64,000 nucleotides of DNA. Origin: Dermatophagoides farinae (lineage: Eukaryota > Arthropoda > Arachnida > Sarcoptiformes > Pyroglyphidae). Positions 20,553 to 30,560 of the stretch are shown here, one piece after another. The translations under genes and the position numbers were made by a program. The stretch covers positions 218,698 through 282,697 of the forward strand of contig NW_027461522.1 in NCBI RefSeq assembly GCF_024713945.1, written 5' to 3'. The notes below the pieces were generated by a model. That model saw only the letters and a list, made by a program, of their open reading frames with translations. It ran no database searches and was not told where the DNA came from. Each line of letters begins with the position of its first letter. Positions within the stretch are counted from its first letter, which is position 1.

Positions 20553-21375
20553 ATGTATAACTCTCAGTACGTTAACAAACAGCCATTATTTGTCTAGAAA
20601 CGAATACGATCGAGGTGTATCAACGTTTTCTCCAGAAGGACGATTGTACCAAGTCGAATATGCTTTGAACGCTGTCAATGTAAGTGAATGACTGATTATT
20701 TTTTAGCACGGGTCTACCATCATCGGTATTAAAACCAAGGAAGGAATAGTGTTAGCTAGTGAAAAAGCCATCAAAGACAAACTAATGGAAGACACTGCAG
20801 ATTTGAAAAAAATCAGCAAAATAGACGAACATGTAGCGTGTGCCATTAGCGGTATTATCGCTGACTCGCATGTTTTGATTCGCCACGCCCGTTTCCAAGC
20901 CAAGAACCACTGGTTCTCTTTCAACGAACTTATGCCCGTTAAAAGCATTGTTAACTGCATTTCCGACTTGTCTCTTCAGTTCAGCGGAATTCGAACTGAA
21001 GAAAAACAAATGTCGAGACCGTTTGGAGTTTCAATGCTCGTCGGCGGTGTCACGGACAGAGAAGGCCCAGTTTTGGTTTCCACTGATCCAAGCGGCACTA
21101 TTAGAAGCTGGAACGCTGCTGCTTTTGGCGCCGGCCACGAATGTGCCACGAACGAGTTGGAAAAACAATACAAAGCCGACATGACGCTCAAGGATGCATG
21201 TCTACTAGCATTGCAAATTCTGCGACAGGTCATGGAACACAAAATCGCAGACTCCTCTGTTCATCTGTGCATCATTCCTACTAGCACCAAACAAGTTACT
21301 TTCATCGAAGGTAAAGAACTTCAGGATTTAATTGACGAGCTACCAGCAAACACTGATTGTATCAGAATTGATTGA
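20553..21375 (+). CDS. PSMA5: 20S proteasome subunit alpha type 5
   Basis: An alpha5 subunit of the proteasome core. The N-terminal signature [22 protein letters not shown] is followed by a 27-nt intron (20680..20706, donor GTAAGT, acceptor TTTTTTAG) and then [38 protein letters not shown] and [13 protein letters not shown] are alpha5-specific. No ATG lies in the open frame upstream of the first exon. A start at 20553 works if a 16-nt segment (20567..20582, GT...CAG) is removed, giving [16 protein letters not shown] and 259 residues in all. That first intron is a hypothesis; a missed upstream exon is the alternative. The 27-nt intron is firm. Confidence 0.9.
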
Positions 21376-21629
21376 AGTTAAGCACGCCTTTCTTCATTAA
21401 TTAAGAATTGTTTCTTGTTAATTAAACACTTAATATCTTATATCTGAATCTTTTAAGTTTAAATATTCATTTTTAAAGAACCCAATTTGTGAAGTCGTTC
21501 AAAAAGATCCAAAAGTACATAAACTGTTATTTTATCAGTAATACTAGTTAATAATTTACACTTACAAATTATTATAGAACTATAAACTGAAAAATTATTT
21601 TAAAATACAAAATAAAGCGTTCATTAGAC

Positions 21630-22871
21630 TCAAAACGATGCAAGCAAGGCTTCTATTCTGTCTTGAACGACTTTGTCTAAGCGGAAATCTACGTTCAAAT
21701 CATCTCCGTAACAATACTCTAAAACGACGGAACGTAAGACTTCCTGCCAATAGTCAAAATCAAGACATTTTAATTTCTGTTGTAGTTTTTGTTTCAGAAC
21801 AGGATAACGTTCTAGTTTAGCATAGCAAGAATCTCTCTGTGCTGTACTCGATAATTTAATTTTTTTTGAATCTTCTATAGTTGCGATTATAACGGGCTCT
21901 ACTATTATTGAAAGTGGCTGTAAGTTTTGTTGTTTACGTACATTATTTACATATAAGCCTCCTTTGATTGTTTCTTCAGAAACAATCAAGGCTTGTATAT
22001 TTTCCATAGTACCAATCGGGCTAACACCGTGTTCGTCAAGTTCTTCGATAAGCAAATTAATTGTGGGCGAGCTCTTTTTAGTAAACTTTTTAAAAGTTAC
22101 GTCAACGGTGTATTCGTAGAGATTAAGAATTTGTCTAATCATTTCTCGCACCATATAGTAACGCGTGCTAAACGTATAGCTAACTATAGCTTTTTTCAGA
22201 CTTTTTGCCTGAACAGTTGTGTCTGGCATTATCCCTATATTGATTGACAATTCGTTAGAACTATTCAAATCCAGTCTTTGTATCAACGCTAAAAGTAGTA
22301 AATAATGTCCAGGATGTAATCCGTCAAAAGAGCCACCCAAAGCGATGTGGTTATATTTTTCGTGCGTATATCGATTCGAATGTTTTGACGCGATACGCAG
22401 CATTACATTCTGGCTCAACTCGTTCAATTTATATTTGACGTAAATTTTGGCAATCGATAATTCTTCCACTTGCATTTTCGTAACTTGAATAACCATTATG
22501 TTTTTCCATGCTAGCGTATTCATTCCCATCATCAATTCTTTGACAATTTTTTTTATCATCACATCAGGAGTAAAATTACACATAGAGCAATCTGAGCTGC
22601 AAACAGCATCATGCTTATCGCTGCTGTCCATCTTAAGCTTAATATCAGGGACAGGAACCACCAATAAAGCTGTGCTTTCTTTAATTAGGGCACGAAACAC
22701 TTCGTATAGTTCTTTAATATATCTACTTCTAATTTCTTTGTTCACAAAAATTATCAATATTGCGGCATTGTCAAGTAAGTACTCATGTTTGACAGAAAAT
22801 TTGTTTATCAAGCGAAATCGACGAAGAAATGTGACTTCATCTTCTAACACTAAATAATATCCATACCACAT
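21630..22871 (-). CDS. Phosphopantetheine adenylyltransferase, eukaryotic type (CoA synthesis)
   Basis: A nucleotidyltransferase that makes dephospho-CoA from 4'-phosphopantetheine and ATP. The catalytic motif is LGGSFDGLHPGH, with HPGH at residues 186-189. The eukaryotic PPAT signature VSEETIKGGLYVNNVRK follows, and a KLSSTAQRDS block near the end corresponds to the S-S-T/S-x-x-R ATP-binding motif. Residues 1-170 are an N-terminal extension like that of animal CoA synthase. The C-terminal dephospho-CoA kinase half of the animal enzyme is absent, so this is a single-function enzyme of 413 residues. Confidence 0.85.
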   Translation of the reverse strand: MWYGYYLVLEDEVTFLRRFRLINKFSVKHEYLLDNAAILIIFVNKEIRSRYIKELYEVFRALIKESTALLVVPVPDIKLKMDSSDKHDAVCSSDCSMCNFTPDVMIKKIVKELMMGMNTLAWKNIMVIQVTKMQVEELSIAKIYVKYKLNELSQNVMLRIASKHSNRYTHEKYNHIALGGSFDGLHPGHYLLLLALIQRLDLNSSNELSINIGIMPDTTVQAKSLKKAIVSYTFSTRYYMVREMIRQILNLYEYTVDVTFKKFTKKSSPTINLLIEELDEHGVSPIGTMENIQALIVSEETIKGGLYVNNVRKQQNLQPLSIIVEPVIIATIEDSKKIKLSSTAQRDSCYAKLERYPVLKQKLQQKLKCLDFDYWQEVLRSVVLEYCYGDDLNVDFRLDKVVQDRIEALLASF

Positions 22872-23222
22872 TCAAAATGTTTAAACTAATAATTGACAAA
22901 ATATTTCTTTGTCAAAAAAGAATGACTAGATACAAAAGTAAAAAAATCTTGTGCGGCGAACACTAATTATAAATTTAATTTCTACTAAACAAAGAAAATA
23001 TATGCATCTTTAGTATATTGTCGACACGAAAAATTGAAAATTAAACATACTCTATTGTATTTAACTAGGTAGAAATGTTTTCTATTTTTTGGGTCAGGAA
23101 AGAAATCTGATAACAACGAACTCTATTCGTTGAAAAAAAAAATTTTCCAATCTAGAAACTGAATCAGACGGATTAGAAATAGTAGAAGGTGAAACTCTTA
23201 TAATCATTGTTAGTTGTTGAAT
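22872..23222. promoter_or_regulatory. Divergent intergenic region
   Basis: These 351 AT-rich bases separate the head-to-head starts of the PPAT and GalNAc-transferase genes and should carry both promoters. No ORF, RNA or repeat is evident. Confidence 0.35.
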
Positions 23223-25070
23223 ATGTATCATAAACTTTGTTTGTTATTTTCATTTGTGTTAGCAAACTCTTATTTTGAGAACAAAAACTACTACCCTGAA
23301 ATCAAAGGATCAATGAATAGAGTTCCCCAAATTAATCTAGATCATTTCGGGTCAGAGATTAAAGACAAATTTCAATTACTGTACGGAGTAAATCAAAAAA
23401 GAATAAAATTTGACCTAAACAGAAAAATTGACCACCCCGTAGGGTCTGAAAAATGGTTCAATTCTCTTATTGTCAGCCCAAACCAAACTCCAGAGGAAAT
23501 GCACGGTAAGATAGGGTTCCAAATGGACGGTCAGCCCTTGTACAAACCCAAGCCAACACCACCACCACTTAAAAAAACTGGTATTGAGCGAAAAAAAGAA
23601 TTGCAAGTCGGTGGTTTCTACCAAAAACTAAGTGATTCTTTGCCATTAAGTCGACTTCCAATAGATAAAAGAACTGAAATTTGTAAAAAAAAACAGTTTG
23701 ATTATTCAAAATTGCCACCGGTTTCGATTATCATTACCTACTATAATGAGCCTTTTAGCACTTTGATGAGAACAGTACACAGCATTCTTAACAACACTCC
23801 TCCTGAGTTGATAACAGAAATTTTACTCGTTGATGACAATAGTAATTACGTTCTTGGCCCGACTTTTGATCAATCAGCACCAGAAAACTTAGATTATGAG
23901 GCTTTGATCAAATTTTACATCCAGCATCTTCCCAAAGTTAAGCTGGCAAGACTTCCCCACCGTAGAGGATTAGTTCAGGCTAGACTCGCAGGTATTCGAC
24001 AAGCTATAGCCGATGTAATTGTTATAGTTGATAGTCACATGGAAATGAACGTAAGTTGGTTAGAACATATGCTCGAGATTTTGGTTGAAAAACCTAAATC
24101 AATCGTTGTCCCTCAAATTCCATCCGTAGACGCTGTCACTTTTGATTATAACACGAACACGGGAATAGGATGTCAAGTATCATTCAAATGGGGAATTGTG
24201 GAAAGAAGCAGTTTAACAGAATACAAGTCAACCGAACCAGTACGAAGCCCTGTTATTGCGGGAGGTATTTTCACAGTTTATAAAGATCACTTTTTTGACA
24301 TGGGAGGATATGATGAAAAATTCACCATGTGGGGTGCTGAAAATGTTGAAATTGGATTGCGTCACTGGATGTGTGGCAGTGCTATATACTGCGCCCCATG
24401 CTCCCTAACGTATCACATTTACAGAACAGAAGGAATTGGATACACAAGTCCAGACAAAGCTTTACTGTATAACAAACTTAGAACAGCCAAGAATTGGCTT
24501 GACGATTATAAAAAAATTTCTGAGTATTTCATTGGAGATACAACGGACCTTGTACAAGATACCAAAGAAATTGAAGAGTTTAAGAAAAACAAGCAGTGTA
24601 AACCATTTACCTGGTTTTTAACTAATATCGTCCAAGCCGATGATATGGACACTGTTTTTACCGATTTAGTTGTGCACAATATTCAGCCAAAAGATCTTAT
24701 TGGTAGTGTTGAAATCCGCTCAACCGGAGATTGTTTAGATACTATGAGTAGTGCAAGAGAAGACAGTCAAGTAGGTTTTTATTGGTGTCATGGCTTGAAA
24801 GGCACGCAAAACTGGGTCCTTGTAAGGAGTAAAGATTCAACGCAGTTTTACATAGTCCCGTCGTCAGAAGAAAACTTATGTTTGAATGAAAACGCCAAGT
24901 TTACAAAATGTCTTAAAACTGCCAATAACATTATATGGCAGCTAGACGGATACAAGTTGAAAAACACATACACAGGTTTATGTTTAAACAAAAACGAAGA
25001 TAATAAGATATCTATGGTTGATTGTGACGCAGCTTTAGAATACAATATCACTAGTCTTGTTAATTATTAA
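23223..25070 (+). CDS. Polypeptide N-acetylgalactosaminyltransferase (GT27) with ricin-type lectin domain
   Basis: A Golgi/ER glycosyltransferase that starts mucin-type O-glycans on Ser/Thr. The ATG at 23223 gives 615 residues, beginning with a short hydrophobic signal or anchor (LCLLFSFVLANSYF). The GT-A fold starts at VSIIITYYNEPFSTLMRTVH. The metal-binding DXH motif is D-S-H at residues 270-272 (DSHMEMNVSWLEHM). The GT27-specific stretches SPVIAGGIFTVYKDHFFDMG, GAENVEIGLRHWMCGS and YTSPDKALLYNKLRTAKNW are all present. The last 130 residues have ricin B-type lectin features (GDCLDTM, LCLNEN, GLCLNKNED). Within Apicomplexa this enzyme is known from coccidians and Cryptosporidium, where it builds glycans of the cyst wall and mucin-like surface proteins. 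Confidence 0.95.
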   Translation: MYHKLCLLFSFVLANSYFENKNYYPEIKGSMNRVPQINLDHFGSEIKDKFQLLYGVNQKRIKFDLNRKIDHPVGSEKWFNSLIVSPNQTPEEMHGKIGFQMDGQPLYKPKPTPPPLKKTGIERKKELQVGGFYQKLSDSLPLSRLPIDKRTEICKKKQFDYSKLPPVSIIITYYNEPFSTLMRTVHSILNNTPPELITEILLVDDNSNYVLGPTFDQSAPENLDYEALIKFYIQHLPKVKLARLPHRRGLVQARLAGIRQAIADVIVIVDSHMEMNVSWLEHMLEILVEKPKSIVVPQIPSVDAVTFDYNTNTGIGCQVSFKWGIVERSSLTEYKSTEPVRSPVIAGGIFTVYKDHFFDMGGYDEKFTMWGAENVEIGLRHWMCGSAIYCAPCSLTYHIYRTEGIGYTSPDKALLYNKLRTAKNWLDDYKKISEYFIGDTTDLVQDTKEIEEFKKNKQCKPFTWFLTNIVQADDMDTVFTDLVVHNIQPKDLIGSVEIRSTGDCLDTMSSAREDSQVGFYWCHGLKGTQNWVLVRSKDSTQFYIVPSSEENLCLNENAKFTKCLKTANNIIWQLDGYKLKNTYTGLCLNKNEDNKISMVDCDAALEYNITSLVNY

Positions 25071-25094
25071 AACAGCTTAACTAGATATTTTCAT

Positions 25095-25879
25095 TTACGA
25101 TTTTAAGTTTTTTCTTTTGCAAATATCATCTTCAACAATTTGTAGTTTACTTAAAAATTCTTTTTTTTGTCTTGCTAAGTCAAATTTCTTAATTCCCTGA
25201 AAAGCAATAGGGGTGTTAAATAAATTTGAGACTTTATCGTCATTGTTTGAGTCATTTTTAGGCATTCTTAAAGCATAATTAGAAAATTCGACTCTGCAGA
25301 TAATTTTATTTTAAATGAAACTTACTGTATGGGATCGTTCGGATCTAATTTTTTGTTTTCGTGCACAGCTTTAAAAATTGCCTCAGCTATTATCTGGTTA
25401 CTAAACGTTGCTATGCATACTTTGTCATTTTTAGGCGTCGAATCAAATTTTATTTTTATAGGAGATTCGAGATGGAGCGTTTTATGGAAATAAGAATAAA
25501 ACTGTAACTCATTCCAAGTATTCGGTATATTGTAAAATATAAGAGTGGAGTAGTTTTCTAGATTGTTTGCGGTTTGTAAAGCTTGAGCTGGGTCTCGAAA
25601 AACGACTTTGATAATGACTCCATTGAGAAGTTTTCCTGCAATAGTAGACGCAATGTTAAACGATTCAACCGTTTTTAACATTATTTTGGCATATCTAATT
25701 TGTGTATTTGGATAGCTAAAAATACTTATTACAATTACTTACTAGTGAATAAAAATTTTTTCTATGAAGTCCTTGCAAGTTCGATGCTCATCGACAAGTA
25801 AGGTGTTGAGTAAGCTGACAATCGAATCTTCATCTACAGACAAGCTAACGTATTTTATGTAAAAGACATTAATACTCAT
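25095..25879 (-). CDS. Two-RRM RNA-binding protein, three exons
   Basis: A gene of three exons, 25743..25879, 25326..25715 and 25095..25293, separated by introns of 27 nt (25716..25742) and 32 nt (25294..25325), both with GTAAGT donors. The spliced protein has 241 residues. RRM-like domain 1 spans residues 2-90 (INVFYIKYVSL ... AKIMLKTVESFNIASTIAGK). RRM-like domain 2 spans 95-180 (TLIFYNIPNTWNELQFY ... KVCIATFSNQIIAEAIF). The C-terminus is lysine-rich (ARQKKEFLSKLQ). Neither RNP1 motif has the canonical aromatic pair, so RNA binding is likely but untested. I cannot place it in a named family. Confidence 0.75.
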
Positions 25880-26059
25880 TAACAGCGACTAAGCATATAT
25901 TACAATTTATTAATAAAGACAACAAAAGCACAACTATATGGAGATTTATTTTTGTTAAAAGATTTTATTGCAAAATAAATTTGCAATAAATTGACGTAAG
26001 TTATTATCCAAAAAAATTTTTTAGAAACAAAATATTTTTCTGTTATTAGACAATGTGAT

Positions 26060-29000
26060 ATGAAAAGTCAATGTTACTTAGGAACATTGCACTCAAAGCT
26101 TTACAATGGCTGGACAGTTGACCTACCTACCAATAAAGTTGGGTTTCTACGGTTTAACAACGCAAATAAAGACTCATGGTGTCAAAAACAAGTGGGTGAT
26201 TTCGTAGTTGTAAAAGTAATATCACTACCAACGAGCACCGAAAAGTTGGTCAATTTATCTGGTGATGTTTCTGACATAAATTCAGCTTTCTCGATTTCAA
26301 ACTTGCCAAGCAAGAACCAGCTTTTTCCTGTTGAAATTATTTCGATTGAAGACTATGGTTGGACTGCCTCTCTGGGCAACTTGACCGCTGACCACGGCAT
26401 AAAGGTGTTTGTAAAAAAGCACAATGAAACCACTAAAGAATACGTGGTGGGAGAAATAGCGTTAGTTACTTGTCTTGATTACAAGGCAAACCAAAAACTT
26501 TTAGTTTGTTCAAATGATTCAAACCGATTTTTAAATTATGCTACTGATATAACCTCTTCTTCCTTATGTGCTGGGCAGTTAATAGAATGCAAAGTCGAGG
26601 AAATACATGAATTTACTGAAAATCAAAGCGATGAACAAGGAATTCCGCACAAAAAAAAAAAAAAAACAGCTTGTGTCGTCACGAATCTATCAAAATATTT
26701 TCCCAGTACGGTTTCATCTATTTCTGTAACTTTCTGCAACTTCTTGAAAGGGTCTATATCTAACACTTTAGTTCATAATCCAATTTTAAAGTTGGATCCT
26801 GAAGAAGATTTAAATTCTAATTTTTTCAAGCAATATCCGAATCTCGGGTCAAACAGCGATTCCATTTTAGAGTCGCCAAATTTTTACAGATTAAAAAATA
26901 ATTTTTTGTACGCTAGAATTATCGGTGTCGAAGTGGATAATAATGATGAATTCACTTACACACTGTCTAGTTTAGTGAATGTTGTAAATCTAAACAATCC
27001 ATCAGATCTACTAAAAGCTTATCTTAACAAAGAATTTAAGAAACAATTAATACACAACGGTAGAGTAATAACAGCAAGACAAAAAGCAGGAATATTTATA
27101 CTTTCCAACGATGCTGAAGAGACTTCAGAAGAAGGAAAAGAAAATAGTTCCAGATTTATTGCTTTTTGTCCTAAAAAACTCATTTTTAATAAAACACCTG
27201 AAGCAACAATAGCTGCACTTAACAGCGATTCCATACTGACATTCAGAGTGATATCTGTAAATTTGTTTTCTTTCATTGGCAAAGTTACTATGTTTGAACA
27301 GTCAACTAAGTCTACAGCTTTCCATGCCTTATGCGAATTTTCTGTTGGAGACGATGTGATGTCAACGATAACCAATAAAGATGACAACTACATCTTTGTC
27401 AAGTTCCATGACACTTTCAAAGGTGTTATTTCCAAACATCATCTGCTAGATACAGCGATATCATCTATGCCGCAGGGAAAATTCAAAGTAGGCCAAGTCA
27501 TACCTTGCAAGATATTTGAGTTAGACTTTGAGCGTAATTCTGCAAAGTTAACACACAAACCTGCTTTTTTGAAACTAACTAAAGATGAAATTCAAGCTTT
27601 TGTCAAACAGCCTTTTATTGGAAGTTGTATGACATACATGATAATCCAACAGTTACCCAACGGGCTTTTATGTAAAACGTTTAACAATATTTTAGTTCTT
27701 TTATCTTATCAAGAAATCATCAAATTTGAACCTGAGATTTTTATTGGCATATCGTTAGACGAGGCAAAGATACTCATTGTATCTTTAAAGCGTTACTCAA
27801 TAGGTTCTATTTTAAAACTTTACATTACTAATACATTGGTAGACGTTTCTGACAATAACAAGATACTTCGTTTCGCATCTTTTTTCAAGCCATCAGAGAA
27901 ATCGATTAGTTCAAAAAACAAGACTGAAGATTTTTTCATTGATGAAACCCTTGAGTTATCAGAACTTAAAGATAAAGTGCTCGAGCTACTTCCAGCAGGA
28001 AAAACTATTACAGGCAGAGTCTGTTACTTTAGTAAAATAGAAACGGTAATGTACATTAAACTGGATTATAATATTCTTGCTTCTTTTAGTGCCGTTGAAT
28101 TGATCAAAGACGAAAATGATGGAAAGAATGTGTTTGCAAATTTTAATAGAAACGACCCTATGACAGTTGAAGTACTAGGGTTTTTAGAAACTCCTAGTAT
28201 TCCCCATAAAATACTATTACGAGTAGGATTGTCTCTACCGCCGAATAAACTGCGTCAGTCTACAAAACAGTTTTGCGATTTCAATGTAAACGATATTTGT
28301 GATGGAATAATAAAATACGTTTCGACAAAAGGAATTTTAATTAATATATCTGACTCTGTAGTAGCTCGGTTGATGTTTAGAAACATAACCGGTTACAAAT
28401 ATGACGAATATATTGCAAGTAAGAAGGATGGAAAAATTGTTCTTAGCGAATTAAAAACTTTATTCGGTATGGGCATGATGGTTAAAAATTTAACAATAAT
28501 CAGTTTAGATCCAAAATTAATGACTGTCGAAGTTTCTTTATTTCCAACAAAAAAAAATGAAAATGGAATTGTTAACTGGGATAATATAAAAATTGGGCAA
28601 CTACTACCAGGCTCAATTAAAGGTATTTTCGACTTTGGAATTATAATCACTTTAGACAATTCGTTACCAATCGATGTTTTATGTACAAACAATAATATTT
28701 CTGATAACGTCACCGACAAAACTAAATATGAAAAAGGAGACAAGGTTTTGTGCAAAATAATTTCGATAAACGAAAAAAAAAAGAAAGTTTATGTGTTACT
28801 CAAGGACATTGACGTCAATAACCAAGATTTAGCTGGTGAAGTTGCCGAGAATCGTGTTTTTTCTGAGTTAGATAAAGATGATGTAGAAGCTGTAAGTAAA
28901 TCAGAAAACTCCGGGGATGAAGATTTTTCAGAAATTTCCGATATATCTGATTCCGAACAAGAAACTAGTACAACTTCTCCTACTTTGGCGGAACCAGTCG

Positions 29001-29953
29001 GTGAAATGTTTGTTTCGCATGATTTTCAAGCAGAAAAAGAAATTTCAAAACAAAAAGAGCAACTTTTACTTGATAGAATTAACCCTCAAAGCATCGATAA
29101 ATTGAAAAATGAAGAATTTTATGAAAATAATTTAAAGTCTCTTGAAGGTTTAAAAAAATTGGTTTTCGTTGAAGGCGACAAAGGTATATCTTGGCTATAT
29201 TTCATGGCTTACTACTTAGACAATGGACAGTACGAGCGGGCGATAAACATTGCAAAAAAAGGCTTTGACTCAATTCCATTAGAAAACATGACTGAACGCA
29301 TCATATTGTGGAAAGGTATTTTAAATGCGGCTATCAGTTTTTCATCGTTAAATAGCCTTTTTGAAACTTTATTACAAGAAGCTTATCAATTTTGTGATCC
29401 AGATATTATATATCCCCACGTGTTAAATCAGCTGTGTGAATCCGGCAAACAAGAACTGTTAGATATGGTTACAGAAAAAATATTGAAAAAACAGAAATCT
29501 CTCAAAACTTGGATTTCATTTTTCGTCTGTTTATATAAAATCGGCATTGTTTTGAACAGAGACAATATTAATTCACATCTCAACAACGCGAAAAAACATC
29601 TCAGCCCCGCAGATTATTTAACTCTGCATGTTAAACAAGCACGACTCGAATATCTGTTTGGCTCAAGTGAACTTTCCAAATCTTTATTTGAGCAACTATT
29701 AAACGACAAACCAAAAAGATCTGATATTTGGAATTTATACATCGACTTATTATTAAAAAATATTAAGGATAAACGTGACAGAATATATATCAGGAACCTA
29801 TTTTACAAATTATTTGAAACTAAAATAAATCCAACGAAATTAAAACCGCTTTTTGAAAAATGGATTAAGTTTGAAGAAGAACACGGTAATTCTAAATCAC
29901 TTGAAGAATGCTATATAGCTATTAAAAAGTTCTTAAGTAAACAACTTGAGTAA
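26060..29953 (+). CDS. RRP5: RRP5-like rRNA-processing protein (S1 repeats plus HAT/TPR tail)
   Basis: A 1297-residue protein with several S1-type RNA-binding repeats across residues 1-930 (for example VGDFVVVKVISL, VGQVIPCKIFELD, IGQLLPGSIKGIFDFGIIIT, KGDKVLCKIISIN). An acidic linker follows (SDISDSEQETSTT). Residues about 1000-1297 are HAT helical repeats (FVEGDKGISWLYFMAYYLD, YERAINIAKKGFDSIP, RSDIWNLYIDLLLKN). This order is that of RRP5/PDCD11, which binds pre-rRNA early in both small- and large-subunit assembly. It is shorter than yeast or human RRP5 (1700-1900 residues), so repeats may have been lost or have diverged. A run of 16 A's at about 26651 lies inside the intact frame. Confidence 0.88.
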   Translation: MKSQCYLGTLHSKLYNGWTVDLPTNKVGFLRFNNANKDSWCQKQVGDFVVVKVISLPTSTEKLVNLSGDVSDINSAFSISNLPSKNQLFPVEIISIEDYGWTASLGNLTADHGIKVFVKKHNETTKEYVVGEIALVTCLDYKANQKLLVCSNDSNRFLNYATDITSSSLCAGQLIECKVEEIHEFTENQSDEQGIPHKKKKKTACVVTNLSKYFPSTVSSISVTFCNFLKGSISNTLVHNPILKLDPEEDLNSNFFKQYPNLGSNSDSILESPNFYRLKNNFLYARIIGVEVDNNDEFTYTLSSLVNVVNLNNPSDLLKAYLNKEFKKQLIHNGRVITARQKAGIFILSNDAEETSEEGKENSSRFIAFCPKKLIFNKTPEATIAALNSDSILTFRVISVNLFSFIGKVTMFEQSTKSTAFHALCEFSVGDDVMSTITNKDDNYIFVKFHDTFKGVISKHHLLDTAISSMPQGKFKVGQVIPCKIFELDFERNSAKLTHKPAFLKLTKDEIQAFVKQPFIGSCMTYMIIQQLPNGLLCKTFNNILVLLSYQEIIKFEPEIFIGISLDEAKILIVSLKRYSIGSILKLYITNTLVDVSDNNKILRFASFFKPSEKSISSKNKTEDFFIDETLELSELKDKVLELLPAGKTITGRVCYFSKIETVMYIKLDYNILASFSAVELIKDENDGKNVFANFNRNDPMTVEVLGFLETPSIPHKILLRVGLSLPPNKLRQSTKQFCDFNVNDICDGIIKYVSTKGILINISDSVVARLMFRNITGYKYDEYIASKKDGKIVLSELKTLFGMGMMVKNLTIISLDPKLMTVEVSLFPTKKNENGIVNWDNIKIGQLLPGSIKGIFDFGIIITLDNSLPIDVLCTNNNISDNVTDKTKYEKGDKVLCKIISINEKKKKVYVLLKDIDVNNQDLAGEVAENRVFSELDKDDVEAVSKSENSGDEDFSEISDISDSEQETSTTSPTLAEPVGEMFVSHDFQAEKEISKQKEQLLLDRINPQSIDKLKNEEFYENNLKSLEGLKKLVFVEGDKGISWLYFMAYYLDNGQYERAINIAKKGFDSIPLENMTERIILWKGILNAAISFSSLNSLFETLLQEAYQFCDPDIIYPHVLNQLCESGKQELLDMVTEKILKKQKSLKTWISFFVCLYKIGIVLNRDNINSHLNNAKKHLSPADYLTLHVKQARLEYLFGSSELSKSLFEQLLNDKPKRSDIWNLYIDLLLKNIKDKRDRIYIRNLFYKLFETKINPTKLKPLFEKWIKFEEEHGNSKSLEECYIAIKKFLSKQLE

Positions 29954-30049
29954 GAACTTCTTGATCGCTTTTATTTATATTTTTTTAAAGAGGTGCTAAG
30001 GTGCTAGTTTATCTATTTTCTATATCCAGTAACGTTTACACATTGACTA

Positions 30050-30337
30050 ATGACAAATGATCGCTGGATTCTATCAGGATTAAGTTTCGGTTCAAAAATT
30101 GCGAATGGAGCTAAATTTTTGCTTGGAAGTTTTGTAGGTGCTGTATTTAATACTTGTATTAATGAACAAACGGCAACAAAAGAGAAATCACCCAGAAACA
30201 TAATATGGGTTCCAGCAGAAATACCTTCAGAGTACATAGAATTTATCAACACTGTGAATATGACTCCAAATTATTATCAGTACGATCACTTCGTTCCAAA
30301 GAAAAAACTTATTATAAACAAAGCTTTAAAATGTTAA
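30050..30337 (+). CDS. Small hypothetical protein
   Basis: 95 residues, with a mildly hydrophobic Gly/Ala/Phe segment (residues 8-36, LSGLSFGSKIANGAKFLLG) and a polar Tyr/Pro-rich C-terminus. No family recognised. The opposite strand also has an open frame over the same bases, so this could be chance in a short spacer; the sense strand looks more protein-like. Confidence 0.35.
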   Translation: MTNDRWILSGLSFGSKIANGAKFLLGSFVGAVFNTCINEQTATKEKSPRNIIWVPAEIPSEYIEFINTVNMTPNYYQYDHFVPKKKLIINKALKC

Positions 30338-30560
30338 ATTATTGCATTGTTTAATGAAGGAATTTTTATATTTTTTAACACTGTATTATGTTTTAATTGA
30401 GTACATGCTTCGAATACAGCAATAAAATTAATTATAATCGCTCATGATATAATGACTTAAATTTAATTCGCACTATCGAAACTACTCGCCGTATTGTTTT
30501 TTATTTTTTTAATTTTTGGTAATATAATAATACTGTTTGTGTATATAATTACATAAAATT

